This document shows, piece after piece, positions 17,493 to 24,991 of a stretch of DNA of 64,000 nucleotides. Location: assembly GCA_903842505.1 (NCBI GenBank), contig CAIMMI010000198.1, positions 1-64,000 on the forward strand. The letters run 5' to 3'. Position 1 is the stretch's first letter, and the number at the start of each line of letters is the position of its first letter. The notes beneath the pieces are model-generated. The model saw nothing but the letters and a program-made list of their open reading frames with translations. It ran no database searches and was not told the origin of the DNA. Position numbers and translations under genes: made by a program. Origin of the DNA: an uncultured Verrucomicrobiota bacterium. Its GTDB lineage: Bacteria; Verrucomicrobiota; Verrucomicrobiia; Limisphaerales; UBA9464.

Positions 17493-18821
17493 GTGTCGTC
17501 TTTCCTCCAATCCATTGAAGCGAAGCGCGATGGGGACGCGCTCGCCGACGAAGACATCCTCGCCTTCGTTCAGGGTGTCATCGCTGACGACGCCTCGGCC
17601 CGCATCCCTGACTATCAGGCTGCGGCCTTTCTCATGGCCGTTTACTTCCGCGGGCTCAATGACCGGGAAAGACGCACCCTGACGCTGGCGATGCGGGATT
17701 CGGGTGAGACGCTGGTATTTCCTCCGGATCCGGAACGACCGGTCGTTGACAAGCACTCCACCGGAGGAATCGGAGACAAGGTCTCCCTGCCGCTCGCTCC
17801 ACTCCTTGCGTGCCTGGGCTTCCGTGTCCCGATGATCTCGGGTCGCGGTCTCGGAATCACGGGAGGTACCCTCGACAAGCTGGAGTCGATCCCCGGCTTC
17901 ACCACCCGACTCGACCGGGACAGGATCCTGCGACAAGTCGACCGACTGGGCGTGGCCATGGCCGGACAGACCGACCAGATGGTGCCGGCTGACCGTCGAC
18001 TGTATGCGCTTCGGGACGTGACCGGAACCGTGCCCAGCCCAGACCTCATCACGGCTTCGATCCTCTCAAAGAAGCTGGCGGAAGGCCTCGATGCGCTGGT
18101 GCTGGACGTCAAGTTCGGGTCGGGAGCCTTCATGAAGGAACGGGATCAGGCCCGCGAACTGGCCATCCATCTCTGCAATCTCGCGAACGCCTGCGGTGTT
18201 CGGACCCGTGCGCTGCTGACCGACATGGATACACCCCTTGGCCGGGCTGCCGGCAACTGGCTGGAGATCCGGGAAACCGTCGAATGCCTTTCCGGCGCTG
18301 GTCCGGACGACCTCCGCGAACTGGTTCTTTCGGGCGCCGCACACCTGCTGGTGCTGACCCACCGGGAATCATCCATGGACTCCGCCGTCAGCACCGCCGC
18401 GCGTTGCCTCGATTCCGGTGCACCCCTCGCGAGATGGAACGACCTGCTTGCCGCGCAGGGAGCCGATCTGGCGCAGTACGCCACCCTGCTTTGCCGGGAT
18501 CCGCTGGCTCCGGCCATTGGAGAAGTCCACGCGCCGACTGCCGGATACGTCGCACGATGCGATGCCCGAATCCTGGGCGAAGTCATCCGGGACCTCGGAG
18601 GCGGGCGGACCACGCAGGACTCGGTGATCCTTCCGTGGGTTGGCATCGATCGAATTCGGAAGCTCGGAGAAAGGGTGGAGGCCAACGAACCGCTCTGCCG
18701 GGTGCACGCAATGGATCGCGCTGGACTGGACGCAACCCTGAACCGGGTCGTCGAAGCCTTCCGGGTCGTGAAGGATCCGCCCTCACCTCCCCCACGGATC
18801 ATCGAGGTCATCGGCAACTGA
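17493..18821 (+). CDS. deoA: thymidine (pyrimidine-nucleoside) phosphorylase with His-to-Ile active-site change
   Basis: Phosphorolysis of thymidine/deoxyuridine to base and deoxyribose-1-phosphate in nucleoside salvage. The family signatures are clear: DKHSTGGIGDKVS (phosphate loop), SGRGLG-TGGTLDKLESIPG, and RDVTGTVPSPDLITASILSKKLAEG, which carries the conserved Arg, Ser and Lys. In the second motif the residue after GRGLG is Ile122, where the E. coli and human enzymes have a base-contacting histidine (His85 and His116); the codon is ATC at 17856-17858. All other named catalytic residues are intact. 442 aa is the normal length. GTG start at 17493; the glycosyltransferase-family domains and C-terminal domain (VHAPTAGYVARCDARILGE) are in order. 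Not in an operon with other deo genes. Confidence 0.92.
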   Translation: MSSFLQSIEAKRDGDALADEDILAFVQGVIADDASARIPDYQAAAFLMAVYFRGLNDRERRTLTLAMRDSGETLVFPPDPERPVVDKHSTGGIGDKVSLPLAPLLACLGFRVPMISGRGLGITGGTLDKLESIPGFTTRLDRDRILRQVDRLGVAMAGQTDQMVPADRRLYALRDVTGTVPSPDLITASILSKKLAEGLDALVLDVKFGSGAFMKERDQARELAIHLCNLANACGVRTRALLTDMDTPLGRAAGNWLEIRETVECLSGAGPDDLRELVLSGAAHLLVLTHRESSMDSAVSTAARCLDSGAPLARWNDLLAAQGADLAQYATLLCRDPLAPAIGEVHAPTAGYVARCDARILGEVIRDLGGGRTTQDSVILPWVGIDRIRKLGERVEANEPLCRVHAMDRAGLDATLNRVVEAFRVVKDPPSPPPRIIEVIGN

Positions 18822-19045
18822 CCGGGATGCAGCTGGGACCGCATCGCAACCGAGCCCACGTTCCTGAAGGATCCGGGATTGCTGCGATGTCTTCTCGCGG
18901 AAACAGGTCCTCGGAAGGCAACGTGGACGTCACCGCCCCGCCAGGCGAGGTGGCAACGCCTGGACGCACGCTTGAACCCGTCCCGTCTGATCAAGGCCTT
19001 GCGGGCAACCGCTTCGGTGGCCAAGTTGAGCCAGTAATTCGCATC

Positions 19046-20788
19046 ATGAGAAAGTCGTTGTCCCGGGTCCTCGCCGTTTTGGCCCTGCTTGTCCTGAGCG
19101 CGCAAGCAGGACCGATCTCCGTGGCCGAAATCAACTACCGGCCAGCCACGGACGCCGACGAGGAGTACGTCGAACTGATCAACACCTCAGCCCAACCCTA
19201 CAACCTCACGGGCTGCCGTTTCACGACCGGCATCACCTACACCTTCGGATCCGTGACGGTCCCGGCTGGCGGGCGTGTCGTGGTTTGCCGGGACCGCGCC
19301 AAGTTCACAGCCCGCTACGGCGCCGTCGCCAACCTGGTCTCCAGCTCGTACAGCGGCCGACTGGCGGATGAAGGTGAAACGGTCGTGCTGGTGGCCGCCG
19401 ACAGTTCCGAGCTCGTCCGCTTCCAGTACAGTCCTTCTGGAGACTGGCCTTCCCGAGCGGACGGATTGGGTTCGAGCCTTGAGGTCATCGATCCCGATGG
19501 CAACCTCTCCAGCGCCTCGAACTGGCGTTCGTCGACGGAGTACCTGGGCTCCCCGGGTGTCGCGGGCGTCGGTCCCCTGCGCCGGATTGTCATCAACGAA
19601 CTGCTCGCCCACACCGACCCGCCACTGGAAGACGCCATCGAACTCCACAACGTCACCGACCAAGCCATCGACATCGGTGGCTGGTACCTCTCGAGCCAGC
19701 GCGCCAAACCGACCCGCATCCGCATTCCCAAGCCCTGGGTCGTCCCGGCCCGGGGCTACACGGTCTTCTACCAGTACCAGTTCGGCAGCGCCAATCCGGC
19801 GCCCGGCGATCAACCGTTCGCGCTCAACTCCTCGCAGGGCGACGAAGCCGTCCTGATGTCCGCCGACGCCAACGGCAACCCCAAATACTGGATGGACGCC
19901 GTGAGCTTCGGACCAACCCAGAACGGCGTCAGCCTCGGACGCTTCCCCAACGGCTCGGGGCCCATCGTTCCGATGTCCCGACTGAGCCTCGGAACCTCAG
20001 TCGCCGCTCCGAATCCCCCGGAGCTGATCTCGGTGTTCCGCACCGGCAAGGGCGCCAGCAACGCCTACCCACTCGTCGGGCCCGTTGTCTTCAACCGGAT
20101 TATGTATCGCCCGGCGGCGGGCGGAGACGAGTTCGTGGAACTGGTAAACAACGCCGAGTACGACGTCGCCTTGTACGACCCTCTCTACCCGGAGAACCGG
20201 TGGAAGATCACGGACGGGATCGAGTACACTTTTGACGAGCAGATCCTGCTCGCCCCCGGCGAGAAGCTCCTTGTGGTTCCCACCAATGCCCCGGCGTTCC
20301 GGGCCAAGTACAACCTCCCCGCTTCCCTCCGGATCGTTGGCCCCTATACCAATCAACTCAGCAACTCCGGCGAGAAGATCTCGCTCTACAAGCCCGACCC
20401 TCCGCAGTTGCCTCCGCACCCGGACGCCGGGCTCGTCCCCTACATCCTCGTGGAGTCCGTCGACTACCTGCCAACAGCACCCTGGCCCACCGCCGCCGAC
20501 GGCACCGGAGCCGCGCTGCAACGTCTCGATATCCAGCAGTTCGCCAACGATCCCGCGGCGTGGAGCGTCGACACCCTCTCGCCCGTCCCCAACCTGCGGG
20601 CGGTGGTCAATGGCTCTTCCCTGGTCCTGAGCTGGACAGCGGTCACCGACCAACAACTGGTCCTGGAATCGGCTGCCACTCCTGCAACCGCCACCTGGAC
20701 CCAGGTTGCGATCATCGAACCCGGCAACACCTCCCGCTCCCTCACCCCCTCGTCCGCCGCGCAGTTCTACCGCCTGCGCCGCCGCTGA
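19046..20788 (+). CDS. secreted protein with three lamin-tail domains
   Basis: 580 aa, starting at ATG 19046 with a signal peptide (MRKSLSRVLAVLALLVLSAQAG). Three lamin-tail-domain repeats follow, at about residues 22-150 (ISVAEINYRP...EEYVELIN), 178-330 (RIVINELLAHTD...AIELHN) and 345-480 (VVFNRIMYRP...DEFVELVN). Residues 515-580 form the beta-rich C-terminal module that ends AAQFYRLRRR and is shared with other secreted proteins in this window. Such proteins are common in Verrucomicrobiota and have no established function; extracellular or surface location is inferred. The 224 bp upstream (18822-19045) contain no recognisable gene. Confidence 0.87.
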   Translation: MRKSLSRVLAVLALLVLSAQAGPISVAEINYRPATDADEEYVELINTSAQPYNLTGCRFTTGITYTFGSVTVPAGGRVVVCRDRAKFTARYGAVANLVSSSYSGRLADEGETVVLVAADSSELVRFQYSPSGDWPSRADGLGSSLEVIDPDGNLSSASNWRSSTEYLGSPGVAGVGPLRRIVINELLAHTDPPLEDAIELHNVTDQAIDIGGWYLSSQRAKPTRIRIPKPWVVPARGYTVFYQYQFGSANPAPGDQPFALNSSQGDEAVLMSADANGNPKYWMDAVSFGPTQNGVSLGRFPNGSGPIVPMSRLSLGTSVAAPNPPELISVFRTGKGASNAYPLVGPVVFNRIMYRPAAGGDEFVELVNNAEYDVALYDPLYPENRWKITDGIEYTFDEQILLAPGEKLLVVPTNAPAFRAKYNLPASLRIVGPYTNQLSNSGEKISLYKPDPPQLPPHPDAGLVPYILVESVDYLPTAPWPTAADGTGAALQRLDIQQFANDPAAWSVDTLSPVPNLRAVVNGSSLVLSWTAVTDQQLVLESAATPATATWTQVAIIEPGNTSRSLTPSSAAQFYRLRRR

Positions 20789-20995
20789 AGAAAACCGGCA
20801 CGGAAGGGCGAGGGTCGGACGCTTCACCCTGAAAACGGCGGTTGGTTACGCAAATGACGAGATGGCGTAGACGGGTGGCGATTTGGACCCCGATGACCGC
20901 GAATGATGGGAGTGAGTGATTGCCTGGGTTGAATCCCCGCCTTTCTGCCGCTCGATCTCCGCAATCTGCGGATAGATGGACTGCGGGTTTCAGGT

Positions 20996-23900
20996 TCATT
21001 CCTCGCCACGGGCCGCCTCGTCGGGCCGATACCCGTCACCGGTGTGGACCACGGCTGCGAAGCGGATCCGGAAGTCCTCCCCGCGCCGCACGGTCACCGC
21101 ACTTTTCTCTCCCTGCTTCATGGAGGCACGTCCAAACGGATTCGCGACGAACACTCCGTAGTCGCGGTTATGCCACCAACTCCCCCTGAAATTCCCCGGA
21201 TCCGCCACCAGCGTGAGTCCAACCGACCTCCCCTCCAAAACCCCGGAGTAGTCACACCACAGGGCAGGCTGTCCCCAGGTTCTGGCAGCCCCTCGCAGGG
21301 CGGAACTGCTGGTCACCAGACCGCCGTTCTTCTCGGTGATCGGCGTCGCCACACGCGCCCCAAAACCCATCTCTTCCTGATCGCCAAACACGAAATCGCC
21401 ATCGTCCGACCGAAACGTCGCCTCCCAGTCGACCCTCCATGCATTCGTCAGCGCATGGAACCGAAGACGGGTCGTGAGATGGCAAAGCGTCCTTCCGTCC
21501 GGAGTGATCAGGCGGCTTCCCGTCGCAAAGCCCAGTTTGCCCTCGCGAAGAGCGGGCGGTTCCACGAATCCCACATGCTCCATCCTCCCCTTGTTCCGCC
21601 AGAAGTCCGCCCCGCTGACATCTCCAAAAGCCAGCCAGATGCCTGGATGCATTGTATCGTGGTCGACGGCGTCGATTCCCGGCACCGGTGGATGGGACCG
21701 GGTCGCCCGCGTTCCGTCGGGAGCGCGAACATTCGCAAGGTAAGGCCGGAGAATCCTCTCATCCCGGAAGACGAACTCTCCGATGGAATGCCCGGAGAGC
21801 GCGATGACCAAGCGATCCGACCGCTCCGACCAGTGGAATCCTCCATTCAGATCCGACGGTTCCGCGCCCCTGGAATCCCGATCGAAGGCAGAAGTGGATC
21901 CGTCCCGCGGTTTTGGCGTCGCGACAGCCTTTTGTCCCAGGAGGTAGGCCACGAGATCCGCGGCCTGCTGCGATGACAGCAGCGTGTCGTAGGCAGGCAT
22001 GGCTGAGGTCGGCGCCGTGGAGCGTGCCATCACCTGCGCCTTCGGGATGGTTCGACGTTCGCCATTCGCCAACCCGAGAGTCAGACTCAACCCGCTTTCC
22101 TCGATCAGGATTCCCGACTGTTCACCATCGGCTGTCACTACGGTCTGCAACTGGAATCCCTCGGTGATGACCGCGTTCGGCTCGAGCATCGACTGCACCA
22201 GATGCCGGGCGCTGGCGCGGTCACCGACCGATGCAAGGTCTGGCCCGAAGGCATTCCCGGATCCGGCCAGAAGGTGACATTGGATACACCCGACTCCGCT
22301 GGAAGCGTGGAACAACCACTCCCCGCGTCCGGCGTCGCCCCGGTCCAGCATCGCGAGCGCCGCCTCAATCCCCGTCGGAGTCGCCGGCGCTGGCAACGGC
22401 AACGGTTCCAGCACGACCATGTAGTTCCCCTTTCCCCCCACCTTGCCGTCATCGGTGTTTCCACCGAGTTCAACGATCCCGACCGGGTAGTCCCGCACAT
22501 ACAGGTCGAAGGTCCAGTGATCCGCGCGCAGGACTGCCCCGGTCTTCCGGAAGTCCTTCTGAAGCCAACCGGGCGCGGCACCCCGGTTGTCGAAGGCCAC
22601 GTGAACCCGGACCGGACCCAGGGCCTCGAACCGCAGCCACCCTGCACCTCGCGCGCCCTCGTCGTCATTGGCGGTCTGGATGAAGTCCAATCCCTGCAGT
22701 CGTACCGGAACCTCCTTCAGGATGTAGCCCCGGTCCGAATACGGCCTCGCCCCCGCCCTCAATCCACCCGGCACCACGGCATACCGATGCTGGCTCCGGG
22801 CCTGCACGCCCCGCGATACCGACACGCCCGGCTTCGTTGAAGCACCCGCAACAGCCCCAGGCCGAGCGTCCAGCGGACGCCCGCGCATCTCCACCTTCTG
22901 CCCGCCTGCCCCGGCCTTCTCCAACCATAGTGCCGCCACGGCTTTCACCCCGGGGTCTGCATCCGACGCCAGCAGTCGCACTTCACCCTCCTTGAGTGCG
23001 TGCGACTCCAGCAACGCCAGCAAGGCCGCCTTCCGCACGGCGGACCTCGGATCCGTCAACTGTCCCCGCACGGCCGCGGGTTCCTCCAACCGGCGGAGCG
23101 CCTGCCAACTGGCGTAGAAAACGGTCCCGTCCGACTCTACCGCAATCGACGCCAGCAACGCTGAAGCCTGGGCCGATTTGCCGGCCACAGCCAATGCGGT
23201 CACGGCTTCCATCCGCAAACGCGGCTCCGGGCTGCGAAGCAGATCTACGACAGCCTCGGGCAAGGGACCCCGCCCCCGGCATCGGTGGGCCAGGATCCGA
23301 ACCGCCTGCAACCGCAGGTTCAGGCTCGTCGACGGATTCGCCAACCGGCCCACAAACCACGCGTCCACGGTGGAATCTGCCGGCAACATCCGGCCCAGGG
23401 CCCATGCCATCCACGTCTCCGTTCCCGTGCCCGGGCTGGGCTTCTCCAGACGCGACACCAACTCTACCCGCACCGACGCTCCCCGCCGGACGAGTTCGTC
23501 CTGCGCATTGATGCGCCAGACCGGAAGTGGCCCCTCCAAGTCATCGATCAGTTCCTCCGCGGTCCACTGCGGGAGCGGACGCGTCCGTTTCGGCACCCGC
23601 CAATCCCTCAGTTTCCCATTCTGCGCCACCACCCGGAACACCCGCCCTTCGCTGGTCATCTGGCCGTCACGATACTCCGCTCCGTATCCACTCCCCCAAC
23701 CCAGGATCCACAACGCCCCATCCGGACCCACCTCCATATCCGTGGGACGGAACAGTGCCCGACCGCCCTGGACGAATGGCTCCCATTCCCTGGCGGCCCG
23801 CATCAACGCACCCTCCCATCGCGGCCGCCAAACAAAGGTCGTCTTTCTGAGCCAATCGTTGATGAAAAACACTCCCCGATGCGAAGCCGGGAACTCCGGT

Positions 23901-24898
23901 GAATCGCCAAAGACAACGCCGGTCCCGGAACCCTCGAACAACGGACCGCTGACCGGCGCGGAAGGATCATGGGCATCGGTCCCCCAATGCGCGCTCCACG
24001 GATGGTTCCAACCAAAGTGCGCCCCGATGAACGGCATCAAAACCCGATCCCCAGTCGTCTGGTCGTTGTCGGTGCCGATCCAGTGAAATCCAGTATCGAA
24101 GGCGATGTCCCAAGGATTGCGCATCCCGCGCGAAACGATCTCGAGGTTCGCACCACCGTCGTCGCACCGTAGGACGCCGCCCTCACGACCCCAGTCATCC
24201 TCCGGATCGTGGTAGGTTTTCCGGTACTGGTCCCGGGTGAACGTCCGGGGCGCGGGAAAATCAGGAGTGCCCACCGGTGCCGTGACTCCCCACAACTCCC
24301 GGAATGGCTTCGGCGCAACGCGACCCGGTTCCGTCAGGCCCTTCGAGTTGCCCTTGCTCATGTAGAGCTTCCCGTCCGGCGCCCAGTTCAACCCGTGCAA
24401 TCCGTGCTCGAGGTTTCCCAAGTCGGTATAGATCCGGACGTACTCGTCGGCGACGTCGTCTCCATCGAGATCGCGGACTACCGTCAGGTCAGGGGAATTG
24501 GCGACCCAGAGGTCGCGTCCATGCCAAGCCAGCCCCTGGATGGCGTTAAACCCGCCCGCGAAGGTCTGGACCCGGTCTGCCTGACCATCCCCATCGTCGT
24601 CGAGGACCAGCACTACGGCGTCGCCGGGGGTCTCAGGCTTGGGGTTTCGATACTGCGGCCCCATTCCCACGCACAAACGGCCGCGCCCATCGAAGGCCAT
24701 GGCGCACGGTTGCCGCACCAACGGCTCCTTCGCGAAAAAGGAAATGTCAAACCCCGGCGGCACGATCGGGAGCGCCTCGCGATCCACGTCACGGTCAAAC
24801 TGCCAACCGGGCCCCTGCCGGGCCAAGGCACTCGTGCCAATGCCAATGCCGATGGCGAGGACCAAACCTGGATACAGTCCGTGAAGAACGGTGCGCAT
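20996..24898 (-). CDS. PVC-type heme-binding beta-propeller protein fused to a PmoA-like (DUF6807) domain
   Basis: 1300 aa with a signal peptide (to about residue 27). The N-terminal PVC beta-propeller (40-440; sugar-dehydrogenase-like, PPGFDISFFAKEP, GLAWHGRDLWV, RGMRNPWDIAFD) is followed by HEAT-like repeats (480-670), a carbohydrate-binding-like beta-sandwich (about 690-845), and a class-I cytochrome c domain with the heme site CIQCH near residue 871 and the distal-methionine region (STAPTSAMPAYDTLL). The C-terminal 300 residues (from DLNGGFHWSERSDRL) look like the PmoA/DUF6807 family. The propeller-to-heme order is the standard PVC architecture for periplasmic electron-transfer proteins linked to sugar or sulfated-glycan breakdown; the added PmoA-like domain is unusual. 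It is 93 bp downstream of the neighbouring secreted protein on the same strand. Confidence 0.88.
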   Translation of the reverse strand: MRTVLHGLYPGLVLAIGIGIGTSALARQGPGWQFDRDVDREALPIVPPGFDISFFAKEPLVRQPCAMAFDGRGRLCVGMGPQYRNPKPETPGDAVVLVLDDDGDGQADRVQTFAGGFNAIQGLAWHGRDLWVANSPDLTVVRDLDGDDVADEYVRIYTDLGNLEHGLHGLNWAPDGKLYMSKGNSKGLTEPGRVAPKPFRELWGVTAPVGTPDFPAPRTFTRDQYRKTYHDPEDDWGREGGVLRCDDGGANLEIVSRGMRNPWDIAFDTGFHWIGTDNDQTTGDRVLMPFIGAHFGWNHPWSAHWGTDAHDPSAPVSGPLFEGSGTGVVFGDSPEFPASHRGVFFINDWLRKTTFVWRPRWEGALMRAAREWEPFVQGGRALFRPTDMEVGPDGALWILGWGSGYGAEYRDGQMTSEGRVFRVVAQNGKLRDWRVPKRTRPLPQWTAEELIDDLEGPLPVWRINAQDELVRRGASVRVELVSRLEKPSPGTGTETWMAWALGRMLPADSTVDAWFVGRLANPSTSLNLRLQAVRILAHRCRGRGPLPEAVVDLLRSPEPRLRMEAVTALAVAGKSAQASALLASIAVESDGTVFYASWQALRRLEEPAAVRGQLTDPRSAVRKAALLALLESHALKEGEVRLLASDADPGVKAVAALWLEKAGAGGQKVEMRGRPLDARPGAVAGASTKPGVSVSRGVQARSQHRYAVVPGGLRAGARPYSDRGYILKEVPVRLQGLDFIQTANDDEGARGAGWLRFEALGPVRVHVAFDNRGAAPGWLQKDFRKTGAVLRADHWTFDLYVRDYPVGIVELGGNTDDGKVGGKGNYMVVLEPLPLPAPATPTGIEAALAMLDRGDAGRGEWLFHASSGVGCIQCHLLAGSGNAFGPDLASVGDRASARHLVQSMLEPNAVITEGFQLQTVVTADGEQSGILIEESGLSLTLGLANGERRTIPKAQVMARSTAPTSAMPAYDTLLSSQQAADLVAYLLGQKAVATPKPRDGSTSAFDRDSRGAEPSDLNGGFHWSERSDRLVIALSGHSIGEFVFRDERILRPYLANVRAPDGTRATRSHPPVPGIDAVDHDTMHPGIWLAFGDVSGADFWRNKGRMEHVGFVEPPALREGKLGFATGSRLITPDGRTLCHLTTRLRFHALTNAWRVDWEATFRSDDGDFVFGDQEEMGFGARVATPITEKNGGLVTSSSALRGAARTWGQPALWCDYSGVLEGRSVGLTLVADPGNFRGSWWHNRDYGVFVANPFGRASMKQGEKSAVTVRRGEDFRIRFAAVVHTGDGYRPDEAARGEE

Positions 24899-24931
24899 GG
24901 CTGATGGAGCCTACTTGAGAACCGGGAACAA

Positions 24932-24965
24932 GGGAGGGGTCAACCCTCGTGGGCTAACCCCTCCC
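24932..24965 (-). terminator. possible terminator hairpin after the 24992-27709 gene
   Basis: Nine-base arms GGGAGGGGT and ACCCCTCCC (24932-24940, 24957-24965) lie 26 bp after the stop of the upstream minus-strand gene. No U-run follows on the minus strand, only TTGTTCC, so it may attenuate or stabilise rather than fully terminate before the PVC cytochrome gene. Confidence 0.4.
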
Positions 24966-24991
24966 AGCGTTAGGCCTTTTCTCGATCAGGA

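Noticed and set aside
18822-19045. Possible small gene before the 580-aa lamin-tail protein
   Set aside because: Open on both strands only as an extension of neighbouring frames; no start with normal coding composition.
20958-20972. TCCGCA-ATC-TGCGGA as a terminator between convergent genes
   Set aside because: Only six-base arms and no T-run; could occur by chance.
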